This document shows, in pieces, positions 35,417 through 45,802 of a DNA stretch of 64,000 nucleotides (positions are counted from its first letter, which is position 1; each line of letters starts with the position of its first letter). The notes below the pieces were generated by a model, which saw only the letters and a list, made by a program, of their open reading frames with translations, had not been told where the DNA came from and did not search any database. Source of the DNA: Bacteroidales bacterium. GTDB lineage: Bacteria; Bacteroidota; Bacteroidia; Bacteroidales; Muribaculaceae. The translations under genes and the position numbers were made by a program. The stretch covers positions 25,434 to 89,433 of the forward strand of contig JAAVFQ010000009.1 of the NCBI GenBank assembly GCA_014800685.1, given 5' to 3'.

Positions 35417-38400
35417 TTACTGATTCTTGCCGCAGCAGTTCTTATATTTCTTGCCGCTACCGCAAGGACATGGATCGTTGCGCCCTATTTTCGGACCGGC
35501 CTTTGCGGGCTGACGCTGAGGAGCCGGGCGATTCACGCTCTGGGCAGCCTGGCGCTGCGCGCTCTCGCCGGGATAGGTGTCGCGCGTTGTGGAATAGTTG
35601 GCGTAGGGATTGGGAACGCTTCTCTGAGAGTATTCCTGCCTTATCTGCTGATTGGCCTGTGCCTGACGGGCAGCCTGAGCCTGACGGGCCTGCTCTTCCT
35701 GAGCCTTGGCCTGAGCCTCAGCGGCTGCTTTGGCCTCTTCATAGTCGGGCACTGCGAGCTTACCGCGCATAAGAGTAGCCACCGACTTGGAGTTCATCTC
35801 CCAGAGCATCTTCTTCCAGAGCTCGTAGGCTTCGAGCTTGTAGATGACGAGGGGGTCTTTCTGCTCGTATGAGGCATTCTGCACTGAATGGCGCAGTTCG
35901 TCCATCTCGCGGAGCTGTTCCTGCCATGACTTATCGATGGAAGAGAGCAGCACAGCCTTCTCCCAGGCTTTGGTGATGGGGCGGCACTCATTATTATAGG
36001 CCTCTTCGATGTCTGTGCGTATGTTGAATATGCGACGGCCATCGGTGACGGGAACGCCCACAAGTCCTTTTGCACCACGCTCCTCCACAAACTCCTTGAT
36101 ATAGGGAGCGGCGGCTTGAGCCATTTTCTCACGTTTGCGCGCAAGGGTCTGCATCGCAGTCTCTGCGAGAGCATCTGTGACGTCCTGAGTGCTCATCTTG
36201 GCATATTCAGCCTCGGTGAAGGGAGCCTCGGTGGCAAATGATTTGCGAACCTCATCATCAAGTTCGGCAAAGTTACCACTGTTCTGAGCTATGTGTTCGG
36301 CCACCTCATATATCATGTTGGCGATATCGGTGCCTATGCGTTCACCCTTGAGGGCATTCTGTCGGCGACCATAGACACCCTTACGCTGAGCATTCATCAC
36401 ATCATCATACTCCACGAGGCGCTTACGGATACCGAAGTTATTCTCCTCGACTCTCTTCTGAGCATTTTCGATGGAACGGGTTACCATCTTAGACTCTATC
36501 ATGTCGCCCTCCTTGAATCCGAGTTTATCAAGTGTCTTGACGATATTCTCGTTGGCAAAGAGACGCATGACGGTGTCTTCAAACGACACGAAGAAGACAG
36601 AAGATCCGGGGTCACCCTGACGACCGGCACGACCTCTGAGCTGACGGTCTACGCGACGGCTCTCATGACGCTCCGTACCGATAATGGCAAGACCGCCGGC
36701 ATCCTTGACCTCCTGCGGGAGCTTGATGTCTGTGCCTCGACCCGCCATATTGGTAGCGATGGTCACGGTGCCTGCCTTACCGGCCTGCGCCACGATGTCG
36801 GCCTCCTTCTGATGAAGTTTGGCATTGAGCACCTGATGAGGTATCTTGCGGAGCTTAAGCATCTTGGAGAGGAGCTCGGAGATTTCCACCGAGGTGGTAC
36901 CTACAAGCACGGGACGGCCTGCATCCACCATCTGCTGAACCTCTTCGATGACTGCTGCATATTTCTCCTTCTTGGTGCGATATACGCGGTCATTCTGGTC
37001 ATTTCGCTGCACGGGGCGGTTGGTAGGAATCTCTATAACCTCAAGCTTATAAATATCATAGAACTCGCCGGCCTCTGTCATCGCCGTACCGGTCATACCG
37101 GCCAGCTTGCGATACATACGGAAATAGTTCTGGAGAGTAATCGTAGCGTATGTCTGCGTGGCAGCCTCAACCTTTACGCCCTCCTTGGCTTCGATGGCCT
37201 GATGCAGGCCGTCGGAATAGCGGCGTCCCTCCATGATACGGCCGGTCTGCTCATCTACTATCTTAATCTTATTGTCATCGATGACATACTCCACATCCTT
37301 ATCGAAAAGGGTATAGGCCTTGAGAAGCTGATTGACGGTGTGGACGCGCTCGGCCTTCACTGCATAGTTCTGAAGCAGCGTGTCTTTCTCCTCCTGCTTC
37401 TGTTCGGGCGTCTTGTCGTCGGTATCCACCTGAGAGAGCTGAGCCGCGATGTCGGGGAGGACGAAAAACTCAGGGTCCTGAGTAGTACCGGTGAGCACTT
37501 CGATACCCTTATCGGTAAGCTCTATGGAATGATTCTTCTCATCTATCACGAAATAGAGAGGCTCGACGGCTACGGGCATCTCGCGGTTGTTATCCTGCAT
37601 ATACTTGGCTTCAGTCTTCAGCAGAACCTGCTTTATACCCTCTTCGGAGAGGTATCTGATGAGCGGGTTATACTTCGGGAGTGCTTTATACACACGGAAG
37701 AGCGCCAGACCTCCATCCTCAAGGAGCTGAGCTGCCGTCAGAGGTTTCTTTCCGGGATTTTCAGGATCCTTCTTATCATATTTCGCCACTTCCGCGGGGT
37801 CACCGCTCTGAGCGGCGGCTATCTTGGCCTTGGCCTCTATAAGAAGATTCTGGGCGAGCTTGCGCTGAGCGGCTACTACCTTCTCTACGTTGGGCTTGAA
37901 CTCATTGAACATCTGGTCGTCACCCTTGGGCACAGGACCGGAGATGATGAGCGGCGTACGCGCGTCGTCTATAAGCACGGAGTCCACCTCATCGACGATA
38001 GCATAGTAATGCTCATCGCGCTGCACGAGGTCTTCGGGGAGCGTGGCCATGTTGTCACGCAGATAGTCGAAGCCGAATTCATTGTTTGTGCCGAAGGTGA
38101 TGTCTGAATTATAAGCACGACGACGCTCTGCACTATTAGGCTCTGTCTTGTCTATGCAGTCTACTGTCAGGCCGTGGAACTGATACAGAGGTCCCATCCA
38201 CTCCGAGTCACGCTTGGCGAGGTAGTCATTGACGGTGACCACATGCACACCCTCGCCGGTGAGGGCATTGAGAAAGACGGGGAGCGTGGCCACGAGGGTT
38301 TTACCCTCACCGGTGGCCATCTCGGCAATATTATTGGAGACGGTGTCGCCATTCATAATGCCATGAAGCACCATACCTCCGATGAGCTGCACATCATAGT

Positions 38401-38917
38401 GCACCATATCCCATCTCATGAGGTTGCCGCCGGCCATCCATTCGTTGGCATAGATGGCTTTATCTCCATCTATCTTGACGAAGTCCTTACCGGCCACGGC
38501 GAGAGCACGGTCGGCATCAGTGGCCGTGACCTCTATGGTATCATTATTAGCGAAACGGCGTGCGGTCTCCTTGACCACGGCAAACACTTCGGGAAGCACG
38601 GCGTCGAGCTTGCGGGCGTACATCTTGAAGCACTCTTCACGCAGGTCATCGATTTTCTTCCAGAGGGGCTCGCGCTTGTCGTAGTCGAGGGTCTCGATTT
38701 CGGCGCGGAGCGCAGCCATCTGGTCTTTATACTGTTTTGCTTCTCCGCGGATATCATCGCGGATGACGTTGATGCGGTCTCGCAGTTCGTCGTTTGAGAT
38801 ACTCTCTATCTCTCTGGATATCGGATTGATTTCTTTCTCCAGCCTGTTCCAAAGGGGACGCACAGCGCGCTCGCTCTGGTCGCCGAAGAGTTTTTTCATT
38901 ATTGAGGAAAATCCCAT
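35417..38917 (-). CDS. secA: Preprotein translocase ATPase SecA
   Basis: Motor that drives unfolded preproteins through SecYEG. The 1166-aa protein has Walker A MATGEGKT, the DEVDS Walker B box, [10 protein letters not shown] and [12 protein letters not shown] helicase motifs. It ends in the zinc-binding tail [13 protein letters not shown]. It is about 265 residues longer than E. coli SecA. An insertion of about 140 residues (about 328-470, Lys/Ala-rich) interrupts the first nucleotide-binding domain, and a Gln/Ala-rich linker precedes the tail. Such insertions are usual in Bacteroidota. Confidence 0.97.
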   Translation of the reverse strand: MGFSSIMKKLFGDQSERAVRPLWNRLEKEINPISREIESISNDELRDRINVIRDDIRGEAKQYKDQMAALRAEIETLDYDKREPLWKKIDDLREECFKMYARKLDAVLPEVFAVVKETARRFANNDTIEVTATDADRALAVAGKDFVKIDGDKAIYANEWMAGGNLMRWDMVHYDVQLIGGMVLHGIMNGDTVSNNIAEMATGEGKTLVATLPVFLNALTGEGVHVVTVNDYLAKRDSEWMGPLYQFHGLTVDCIDKTEPNSAERRRAYNSDITFGTNNEFGFDYLRDNMATLPEDLVQRDEHYYAIVDEVDSVLIDDARTPLIISGPVPKGDDQMFNEFKPNVEKVVAAQRKLAQNLLIEAKAKIAAAQSGDPAEVAKYDKKDPENPGKKPLTAAQLLEDGGLALFRVYKALPKYNPLIRYLSEEGIKQVLLKTEAKYMQDNNREMPVAVEPLYFVIDEKNHSIELTDKGIEVLTGTTQDPEFFVLPDIAAQLSQVDTDDKTPEQKQEEKDTLLQNYAVKAERVHTVNQLLKAYTLFDKDVEYVIDDNKIKIVDEQTGRIMEGRRYSDGLHQAIEAKEGVKVEAATQTYATITLQNYFRMYRKLAGMTGTAMTEAGEFYDIYKLEVIEIPTNRPVQRNDQNDRVYRTKKEKYAAVIEEVQQMVDAGRPVLVGTTSVEISELLSKMLKLRKIPHQVLNAKLHQKEADIVAQAGKAGTVTIATNMAGRGTDIKLPQEVKDAGGLAIIGTERHESRRVDRQLRGRAGRQGDPGSSVFFVSFEDTVMRLFANENIVKTLDKLGFKEGDMIESKMVTRSIENAQKRVEENNFGIRKRLVEYDDVMNAQRKGVYGRRQNALKGERIGTDIANMIYEVAEHIAQNSGNFAELDDEVRKSFATEAPFTEAEYAKMSTQDVTDALAETAMQTLARKREKMAQAAAPYIKEFVEERGAKGLVGVPVTDGRRIFNIRTDIEEAYNNECRPITKAWEKAVLLSSIDKSWQEQLREMDELRHSVQNASYEQKDPLVIYKLEAYELWKKMLWEMNSKSVATLMRGKLAVPDYEEAKAAAEAQAKAQEEQARQAQAARQAQANQQIRQEYSQRSVPNPYANYSTTRDTYPGESAQRQAAQSVNRPAPQRQPAKAGPKIGRNDPCPCGSGKKYKNCCGKNQ

Positions 38918-39004
38918 GTATGCTGTATTCTAAAGTTTCTTTGCGATGATGAACGGTTAAGCCATTCTGACGCTCCTTTGCAGAGGCAAAGTGCGAATGT
39001 CGCG

Positions 39005-39012
39005 CAAAGATA
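39005..39012 (-). promoter_or_regulatory. -7 box of secA
   Basis: TATCTTTG on the minus strand, about 88 bp before the ATG. The expected -33 position falls at the edge of the adjacent repeat element, so its insertion may have changed this promoter. Confidence 0.55.
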
Positions 39013-39039
39013 ATAAAAATGTATGAATTATGAAAGAAT

Positions 39040-39241
39040 TAAGAGTTTGTTTACTTTTAAATTATTTTAGCACAAAGAGAGATTTTGGAGTTATTTTTCA
39101 AAGTTGAAAAGGGAGCGATGCGGGCATCGTGACCGATGAAATCTTTGGGAAAGAACCCAAAATGTCCTTTGTGATGAAATCAAGAGGTTATTGATCCATT
39201 TTATTGATTGTTAATTCGGTTTAAAAGTAAACACACTCTAA
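39040..39241. mobile_element. MITE-like hairpin element, copy 1
   Basis: About 202 bp bounded by terminal inverted repeats (ttaagagtttgtttactttt and the complement of aaaagtaaacacactctaa). A second, inner inverted repeat (cacaaag ... attttgg against ccaaaat ... ctttgtg) lets most of the element fold on itself. It has no coding capacity and is about 85-90% identical to 49357-49546 by eye. Confidence 0.75.
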
Positions 39242-39276
39242 GACCCGCAATGTCTCCTTCCTGCATGCAGCGACGC

Positions 39277-40899
39277 TCAACGCGCCGGAGTGTTAAGAAG
39301 GAGCGGGCGACCTACAGCTCCATTGGGCGACCTGATTCGCAGAATTTGCGTCACCGTGGGGGCGATGGCTGTTGCGTCCACGGTGGCCGATATGACCTCC
39401 GGCACGACTTCCGCGCCTAAGAAGAAGGCGGGCACGACAGTCGCTGCTCCGCTTACCGTGTGCTGCGTGGGGGGATAATTATAGTCTTCCGAAACATTCC
39501 AGCCGGGCACGAAAGTCACCATGACGTCGCCGGAAGTCTTGGGATCGTTGCTCAGACGCAGACGCGAAGCCTCCTCTCCGGAGGGATTGGCAAGGTCTCG
39601 CTGAGTGTAGACATTATTGACACCGCTCATCTTGAGCAGAAAGTCTCTTGCTTCTTCTGCTACGGCGGCCACATCGAGGCCCTTGCGTTCGAGGTTGGAA
39701 CGATTAAGATATACTTGTCCGCGGATGAATGTATCCACGTAAGAATCATTCCCAAATCGGGCGCTCAGATAGGAATTGAGCAAAGAGGCTGCTCGGCTCG
39801 TGGAAAATTCTCCTGAGGGTATGCGGTATTTCTGCGCGTCTATAGGGCGCTCGTCGAAATAGCCGGTGGAGGAGAGCACCACGAGGGAATTGCTGAGTCC
39901 CACAGACCTGTCTATCGCATCGAGGAGCCGGGTGAGCTGAGCATCGAGACGGATGTAGGCATCCTGCTGCTCCATGGAGGCATCAGCCTGCCCGGTGACG
40001 GGGAGAGGATTAAGGGCATATCCAATGTTCAGAACATCCACAGGCTCGCCGAGGAGGTCGGATTTGCCGGAGTCGGCCGAATATCTGCGGCCCATCCTCA
40101 TGCTCTGAAGACAGTCGATGGCCAGATCGGTTATCTCGCGGTTGGCCAGAGGGGTAGCGGCGAAACGTGAGTAAGAGTCACGCCCCGATGAGAATGTATA
40201 TTGAAACGGCTGACGCTTCTTGTCGGCCGGGATGTGGCGGTATCTCTCCGGAGAGAGAGCCGGCTTCCACACCATTGTGTCAATTCTGGATGAGAGTGGG
40301 GAGCGCTGGTTTCTCTGCGAGACGCAGCCGGGTATCTCCTTATAATATGAGGATGAGGCCCACTTCCCGGTGTTCGGGTCAATCCACACTGCGGCATTTG
40401 CTGCATGACCTCCGAGGATTACGGCCTGCTGAGGGTCAGCCGCGATGGAATATATCAGCGAAAGGCCGTTGCCGCTGACGGCGATTTCATCGCTGACCGT
40501 AGATAGTCTTATGCCGGCGGGAGAGAAGCTCTCGGAGGTGGAGACTCCGCTATATTTTTTATCGGAGAGAGTCTTCACCATTCTCTTTGCCTCATTGTCA
40601 AAGAGGGAAGCGGCTGGCACTCCCGTGGCGCCGGGGTGTGCGCCGGTGGCGAGGAGCGCTGTGGTGTTGGCTATATCGGGCGACTCGGCATGGAAGTCTA
40701 TGTCGCGCAGATAGGCGCCTTCGCGGATGAGGCGGTTGAAGCCTTTGTTGCCGAAAAGTGTCTGAAGATATTCAAGGTCCGCAGTGCGAAGTTGGTCTAC
40801 AACGATATTGACCACAAGCTTAGGCCTGGCCTCCCCGGCCTGAATAAGCGCATTAAGACCTACCAGGCTGACTAATACCGATGTTATGAGACGATTCAT
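39277..40899 (-). CDS. Alkaline-phosphatase-superfamily protein lacking the expected catalytic residues
   Basis: Exported protein of 540 aa; the signal peptide ends near residue 24 (IQAGEA). The fold resembles PafA-type alkaline phosphatases: NIVVDQLR (Asp35), QDAYIRLDAQLTRLLDAID and VVPAFFLGAEV align well. The catalytic motifs do not. The family's TxPGHA nucleophile box is replaced by PDIANTTA. The D-x3-GH metal box is replaced by ALNPLPVTG, and the ADHG box by SSTGY. It is probably a non-enzymatic envelope protein. Its stop region overlaps the DUF4105 gene order by 4 bp (ATGA), so the two are coupled. Confidence 0.75.
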   Translation of the reverse strand: MNRLITSVLVSLVGLNALIQAGEARPKLVVNIVVDQLRTADLEYLQTLFGNKGFNRLIREGAYLRDIDFHAESPDIANTTALLATGAHPGATGVPAASLFDNEAKRMVKTLSDKKYSGVSTSESFSPAGIRLSTVSDEIAVSGNGLSLIYSIAADPQQAVILGGHAANAAVWIDPNTGKWASSSYYKEIPGCVSQRNQRSPLSSRIDTMVWKPALSPERYRHIPADKKRQPFQYTFSSGRDSYSRFAATPLANREITDLAIDCLQSMRMGRRYSADSGKSDLLGEPVDVLNIGYALNPLPVTGQADASMEQQDAYIRLDAQLTRLLDAIDRSVGLSNSLVVLSSTGYFDERPIDAQKYRIPSGEFSTSRAASLLNSYLSARFGNDSYVDTFIRGQVYLNRSNLERKGLDVAAVAEEARDFLLKMSGVNNVYTQRDLANPSGEEASRLRLSNDPKTSGDVMVTFVPGWNVSEDYNYPPTQHTVSGAATVVPAFFLGAEVVPEVISATVDATAIAPTVTQILRIRSPNGAVGRPLLLNTPAR

Positions 40900-42179
40900 T
40901 TTCTTCTGCTTACCTTTTTTCGGGCGGGCTTACCCGGAGGTATCTTCTGCGGGCGCCCATCTTTATAACATGGAGAGAGCGAATTTATTGCGTAGGTGGC
41001 GCTCATTATAAGCGTTGCGCCGATGAGGGGGAAAAACGCAGGATTAGCCACCTGATTCTGCAGAGGCCAGAGCGTAAGGAGCACAAGGAGCACCAGTGAG
41101 TCCACTATGGCCATAGCCTGGCACAGAGGACGAGTGCGACGGCTCCAGATAAAGAGGGGGAAGACGAGCTGCAGAGGATTGAGCCATAGCACAAGGAGAT
41201 TCGGAGCGGTGGCTTCATGCACCGATACGAACACGAGAAAAGCGCTCAGACAGCCCGTTATTCCCAAAAGACCAAAGAATATGGCGTAAGGCCAGCGATA
41301 TAACCTTTTCTGCCAGAGAGACACCACTGCGAATATCAGAGTAGCGACGAGCACTATTATGCTCCAGAAGAGCGGCCCGGCATACCAGGGCGTGGGTGGC
41401 AACGTGGCGTCCCCTCCCTGAAACAACACCCTTTCGCCAGTGACGAGTGGCCGTCCATCCGGGAAATGAGCCCCCCGGACTTTCTCCATCATCAGCATTG
41501 GAACAAACATCTCCTGCCGTGAGTTCATCTCGGTGTCGAGTCCCCCTCCGAGGGCAAGGTCGATGCCGAACTGATACCAGGGATAGTTACGATGGAAATG
41601 CTTCATGGCATCGCGCCATGTCTCAAACCGTGTTTCTTGCGGATAGACCACTTTTCCGGGCGTCAGCGAGTCGAGACGGTCGAGAATTCGCGTAGCGCAG
41701 TTGTCTTTGAGGTAGTTGTAGCGATAGACGCAATTCTGCGGCAACCCCTCTCTCTGCAGCATGCTGCGAAGCTTTTGAGCCTGCTCCACCGTGAGATTAA
41801 GATCCTGCTCCACTACGGTAGATCCTCTCTGCACATATTCGGGCATGAACCATGCGAAGGGGTAGCCCGCGAGGCGATAGTCTGTCTCACCCTTTACGAA
41901 GCGATATACAAACCCTTTACCGGAGAAGTCGAAGATGCCATAATTCCATACGGAATCGGTGTCAGCTGTCTTCACCCTTATAGCTTCGTGGCCGTCAAGG
42001 GCATAGATGGCGGGGCCCGGATAGCAGGTAATCAGGCTTATGCGTATTGAATCAGCCGCGGAGCCGGCAGGCACGTTCTTGTCATGACCTTTAGCCGATG
42101 CGAAGATGAGCGACATCGACATTAACGATGCCACCAGCGAGCATAATATACGATAGTATCCTGAATCTTTGAAGGTCAT
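40896..42179 (-). CDS. DUF4105 membrane protein, possible lipoprotein N-acyltransferase Lnb
   Basis: Protein of 427 aa from the ATG at 42179, with an N-terminal signal/anchor. An exported domain contains His64 (ALDGHEAIRV) and Cys161 (YLKDNCATRILD), a plausible Cys-His pair. The last 170 residues hold about five membrane helices. The domain is DUF4105. My recollection is that a DUF4105 protein was identified as the lipoprotein N-acyltransferase (Lnb) of Bacteroides; I hold the general family call firmly and the Lnb role tentatively. Upstream in-frame codons to 42236 lack a good start context. Confidence 0.75.
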   Translation of the reverse strand: MTFKDSGYYRILCSLVASLMSMSLIFASAKGHDKNVPAGSAADSIRISLITCYPGPAIYALDGHEAIRVKTADTDSVWNYGIFDFSGKGFVYRFVKGETDYRLAGYPFAWFMPEYVQRGSTVVEQDLNLTVEQAQKLRSMLQREGLPQNCVYRYNYLKDNCATRILDRLDSLTPGKVVYPQETRFETWRDAMKHFHRNYPWYQFGIDLALGGGLDTEMNSRQEMFVPMLMMEKVRGAHFPDGRPLVTGERVLFQGGDATLPPTPWYAGPLFWSIIVLVATLIFAVVSLWQKRLYRWPYAIFFGLLGITGCLSAFLVFVSVHEATAPNLLVLWLNPLQLVFPLFIWSRRTRPLCQAMAIVDSLVLLVLLTLWPLQNQVANPAFFPLIGATLIMSATYAINSLSPCYKDGRPQKIPPGKPARKKVSRRK

Positions 42180-42249
42180 GCTGAGCCGATTATCGAAAAG
42201 AGCGGGAGGGTGTTGACGCAATGGACGCCGGAACACCCTCCCTCACATA

Positions 42250-43647
42250 TCAATATTCACAGTTGTTGGGATAGCGTGGGAACGGGATTACGTCGCGGAT
42301 GTTTTGCATTCCTGTGACGAAGAGCACGAGTCTTTCAAAACCGAGACCGAATCCGGAGTGAGGCACAGTGCCGAAACGGCGGGTATCGAGATACCAGTCC
42401 ATACCGGTCAGCCCGAGTTCATTGACTCGTTTTTCGAGCTTTTCGAGGCTCTCTTCACGCTGAGAGCCGCCGATGATTTCTCCGATTTTCGGGAAGAGCA
42501 CGTCCATGGCACGCACAGTCTTTCCATCTTCGTTCAGCTTCATGTAGAAAGCCTTGATTTCCTTGGGATAGTCTGTGAGGATGACGGGCTTTTTGAAATG
42601 CTCCTCCACGAGATAGCGTTCGTGCTCTGAGGCGAGGTCTACGCCCCAATATACGGGGAATTCAAATTTCTTGCCACTCTGCTCGAGAATCTTGATGCCC
42701 TCAGTATAGGGGAGGCGCACGAAGTCGTTTTCAATAACGAATTTGAGACGCTCGGGCAGCTCCTTGTCGAAATGCTCGGCAAGGAAGGCTATGTCATCGG
42801 CACAATGCTCAAGGGCGTAGCTGATGCAATATTTTATGAACTCCTCTGCGAGATCCATATTATCCTCAATCTCGTAGAATGCCATTTCCGGCTCTATCAT
42901 CCAGAACTCCGAGAGATGGCGGGGCGTATTGCTATTTTCAGCGCGGAAAGTAGGACCGAAAGTGTATATACATCCGAGGGCTGTGGCGCCGAGCTCACCC
43001 TCCAGCTGGCCGGAGACGGTGAGGCTGGCCTGCTTGCCGAAGAAGTCGGCGGAATAGTCCACCTTTCCGTCTTCCCCCTTGGGGAGGTCTTCAAGATTCA
43101 AGGTAGTGACCTGGAACATAGCGCCCGCACCTTCGCAGTCAGAAGCTGTGATAAGGGGCGTATGGAAATAATAGAAGCCCTTATCATTGAAGAATTTATG
43201 GACTGCGTATGCCAGAGCGTGGCGAATGCGCAGCACGCTGCTGAAATAGTTGGTACGGGGGCGAAGATGAGCTATCTCACGAAGGAACTCCAGCGAATGG
43301 CCCTTCTTCTGAAGAGGGAATTTTTCAGGATTTGCTGTGCCGTAGACTTCGAGTTCGGCCGCCTGCACCTCTACAGACTGACCTTTACCCTGAGAAGCCA
43401 CGAGCTCTCCCTGCACGTGAATAGAGCTTCCCGTGGTGACCGCCTTCAGCTGTTCGTCCGAGAACTTCTCGAGGTCGAAGACTATCTGAAGAGTCTTTAT
43501 CGTGGTGCCGTCGTTGAGGGCCACGAACTGCACGTGCTTGTTGCCGCGGCGGGTGCGCACCCAGCCTTTGACGTCAACCTCCGTGCCGACATATTTTTCG
43601 GCATTGCCGAGCAGTTCGGCAATAGTTGTTCTTCTGATTTTTTTCAT
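42250..43647 (-). CDS. asnS: Asparaginyl-tRNA synthetase
   Basis: Class II synthetase of 465 aa that charges tRNA-Asn. It has an N-terminal OB-fold ([25 protein letters not shown]), then motif 2 ([22 protein letters not shown]) and motif 3 ([27 protein letters not shown]). The central insertion and the ending NCEY are typical of bacterial AsnRS. It lies about 100 bp downstream of rluB and 70 bp upstream of the DUF4105 gene. Confidence 0.97.
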   Translation of the reverse strand: MKKIRRTTIAELLGNAEKYVGTEVDVKGWVRTRRGNKHVQFVALNDGTTIKTLQIVFDLEKFSDEQLKAVTTGSSIHVQGELVASQGKGQSVEVQAAELEVYGTANPEKFPLQKKGHSLEFLREIAHLRPRTNYFSSVLRIRHALAYAVHKFFNDKGFYYFHTPLITASDCEGAGAMFQVTTLNLEDLPKGEDGKVDYSADFFGKQASLTVSGQLEGELGATALGCIYTFGPTFRAENSNTPRHLSEFWMIEPEMAFYEIEDNMDLAEEFIKYCISYALEHCADDIAFLAEHFDKELPERLKFVIENDFVRLPYTEGIKILEQSGKKFEFPVYWGVDLASEHERYLVEEHFKKPVILTDYPKEIKAFYMKLNEDGKTVRAMDVLFPKIGEIIGGSQREESLEKLEKRVNELGLTGMDWYLDTRRFGTVPHSGFGLGFERLVLFVTGMQNIRDVIPFPRYPNNCEY

Positions 43648-43755
43648 TAGGATGGTTTATGCGTATGAGAATAATCGCACTTGCGTTGTCCGCCATTAAT
43701 CCACACACATATCTGTTATTTTTTATGGGAACTTATTTATCTAAAACTTCCGCGT

Positions 43756-45300
43756 TTATTCAAAACTTCCGCGACGGAGGAAGTTGACCTCCTCCTGCGT
43801 CAGATAGCGCCAGCGGCCTCTGGGGAGATTCTTTTTTGTAAGACCGGCGAAATAGACACGGTCAAGCTTGGTGACGCGATAGCCGAGAGATTCGAAGATG
43901 CGGCGCACGATTCTATTGCGGCCTGAGTGAATCTCTATGCCGGCCTGATTGCGGTCGGTGTCGCTCACGTAGGAGATAGCGTCTGCATGGATTTCTCCAT
44001 CCTCAAGCTCTATGCCGTCGGCTATGCGCTGCATATCCTCCTCCGAGATGTCTTTATCTGTCCATACGTGATAGATTTTCTTCTTCACATATTTAGGATG
44101 AGTAAGCTTTGAGGCGAGGTCGCCGTCATTGGTAAGAAGAAGCACGCCGGTAGTGTTTCTGTCAAGACGTCCTACGGGATATATGCGCTCCTGACAGGCA
44201 TTCTTAACGAGGTCGAGCACCGTAGTGCGGCCATTGGGGTCATCGCTGGTAGTGACGCAGTCTTTGGGCTTATTGAGGAGCACGTAGCATTTCTTTTCGG
44301 GAGTCACCACGCGGTCATCAAACTCCACGACATCGCTGCGGGAAATCTTGCTGCCCAGTTCTGTCACCACTTCTCCATTGACCTTTACGCGGCCCTTCTG
44401 TATATATTCATCGGCTTCGCGGCGAGAGCAAAGGCCGGCGTTAGCCATATATTTGTTGAGGCGAAGTGTTTCGTTGGGATCTATATCCTCCAGAATATAG
44501 TCTATCTGCTTTGGGCGCGGAGTGAAACGCATGCCGGGTTTACGCTGCTGAAAGCCTCCGGGACGACGCTGCTGATAGCCGCCCTGGCGGTACCCGTTAT
44601 TTTGACGGGGCTGATAGCCGTTGTTCTGACGGGGCTGGTAGCCGTTGTTCTGACGAGGCTGATAGCCATTGTTCTGACGGGGCTGGTAGCCATTGTTCTG
44701 ACGGGGCTGATAGCCGTCATTCTGAGGCTGGTAGCCATTATTCTGACGAGGCTGATAGCCGTTGTTCTGGCGGTAGCCATTATTCTGGCGGGGTTGATAG
44801 CCGTTGTTCTGACGAGGCTGGTAGCCATTATTCTGGCGAGGCTGGTAGCCATTGTTCTGACGAGGCTGGTAGCCGTTATTCTGGCGAGGCTGATAACCAT
44901 TGTTCTGACGAGGCTGGTAGCCGTTGTTCTGGCGGTAGCCGTTGTTCTGACGAGGCTGATAGCCATTATTCTGGCGATGATACCCTCCCTGACGAGGCTG
45001 ATAGCCACCGTTCTCGGAATTATAGTCGTTAGCATCGCCCTTTTCACTACCTTCCGCTTTGTCCTGAGCCTGATAGGGCTGGCGGTCGTAGTTATTATTA
45101 TAGCGATTATATCCCTGACGGGGCTGATAGCTCTGATAGGGGCGCTGATACCCCTCCTGACGGGGAGTGTAGGAATTGTCGGCGCTCTTGTCAGCACCAA
45201 AATTTACTTTTTCGTAGCGGTCGCCCTCTTTATTCTCGGTGTAGGGAGTGCCGAGTGAGGCGCCGATACGTGGGCGTTTTGGTTTCTTTTCCGTGTCCAT
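43756..45300 (-). CDS. rluB: 23S rRNA pseudouridine synthase RluB-type with NNGYQPRQ repeat N-terminus
   Basis: The C-terminal half (about 250 residues) is a standard RsuA/RluB enzyme. It has an S4 RNA-binding domain (LRLNKYMANAGLCSRREADEY) and then a catalytic domain with the active Asp in GRLDRNTTGVLLLTNDGD. The N-terminal half is low complexity: about 20 tandem copies of NNGYQPRQ, some shortened to NNGYRQ, coded by 24-bp DNA repeats. Its positive charge and Tyr/Gln/Asn richness suggest RNA binding or condensate behaviour, which is inference. The ATG at 45300 is preferred; an in-frame ATG lies at 45351. Confidence 0.9.
   Translation of the reverse strand: MDTEKKPKRPRIGASLGTPYTENKEGDRYEKVNFGADKSADNSYTPRQEGYQRPYQSYQPRQGYNRYNNNYDRQPYQAQDKAEGSEKGDANDYNSENGGYQPRQGGYHRQNNGYQPRQNNGYRQNNGYQPRQNNGYQPRQNNGYQPRQNNGYQPRQNNGYQPRQNNGYQPRQNNGYRQNNGYQPRQNNGYQPQNDGYQPRQNNGYQPRQNNGYQPRQNNGYQPRQNNGYQPRQNNGYRQGGYQQRRPGGFQQRKPGMRFTPRPKQIDYILEDIDPNETLRLNKYMANAGLCSRREADEYIQKGRVKVNGEVVTELGSKISRSDVVEFDDRVVTPEKKCYVLLNKPKDCVTTSDDPNGRTTVLDLVKNACQERIYPVGRLDRNTTGVLLLTNDGDLASKLTHPKYVKKKIYHVWTDKDISEEDMQRIADGIELEDGEIHADAISYVSDTDRNQAGIEIHSGRNRIVRRIFESLGYRVTKLDRVYFAGLTKKNLPRGRWRYLTQEEVNFLRRGSFE
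44590..44985. repeat. 24-bp coding tandem repeat inside rluB
   Basis: About 16-20 units of 24 bp (with some 18-bp units) encode NNGYQPRQ. Units differ mainly at third positions, so the peptide is conserved more strictly than the DNA. Confidence 0.9.
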
Positions 45301-45790
45301 TTTGTTCAAACGTGTTTTTTCTACCACATCAGAAAGCATCGCTGCTTCCATTCTGGTCTGAGGAGAAACTCCTGGTTATTGGTTATTATCGGTTCTAAAT
45401 TTTGATTAATTCTTGTCTTCTTGATAGGAAGCGACGTACTACAGAATTTTGAATGGTGAACGCATTTCGAACGGCGACCTTCCAAAATTTCCATCTAAGC
45501 CGGGCGTCTCTTAAAAGAAAACCCGCTCTTTAAGGTTTCCGCTCATCAATCTTCCTCTACCCCCGCATGGCCGGCATCACCTTAAAGCGACACCCTCCGA
45601 TGCATAGGGCTTGATTTGGAAGAGCAAAGTTAATACTTTTTTTTCTAATCACCAACTTTTTGACCATCTATCAGCTTTTTTTGACACTATATTCTGTTAA
45701 CAAATATTTAATCAAGGTCGTAAACGTTAATCTTTCTTAAATTCAGAAATTTTTTATGTGTTATATAACATAGTTTTTAAAAACATGTAT
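45301..45790. other. Intergenic region: long rluB leader and upstream AT-rich spacer
   Basis: No gene seen. A minus-strand promoter at 45625-45655 gives an rluB leader of about 320 nt. The rest (45656-45790) is AT-rich and leads into the divergent small RNA promoter. Confidence 0.6.
45625..45655 (-). promoter_or_regulatory. Promoter of rluB (and perhaps asnS)
   Basis: On the minus strand TTGG (45655-45652) and TAACTTTG (45632-45625) have a 19-bp spacer. Transcription begins about 320 nt before the rluB ATG. Confidence 0.65.
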
Positions 45791-45798
45791 TATCTTTG
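45791..45798 (+). promoter_or_regulatory. -7 box of candidate small RNA
   Basis: TATCTTTG, followed by gcacctgag. The predicted transcript start is near 45803. Confidence 0.6.
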
Positions 45799-45802
45799 CA
45801 CC

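Larger units (their letters stand above)
38918..39276. other. Intergenic region: secA promoter and MITE-like element
   Basis: No gene. It contains the secA leader (about 85 bp), the -7 box at 39005-39012 and one full repeat element. Confidence 0.7.

Noticed and set aside
36293-38107. Plus-strand ORF of 604 codons
   Set aside because: Antisense to the well-supported secA gene; no family motifs.
42772-43650. Plus-strand ORF of 292 codons
   Set aside because: Antisense to asnS and without any family resemblance.
44590-44985. Possible CRISPR array
   Set aside because: The repeats are contiguous 24-bp units in frame inside rluB, with no unique spacers of constant length.
44602-45258. Plus-strand ORF of 218 codons with a hydrophobic Leu/Ile/Val repeat
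   Set aside because: It is the antisense shadow of the rluB repeat region; the repeated hydrophobic peptide is an artefact of the complementary strand.
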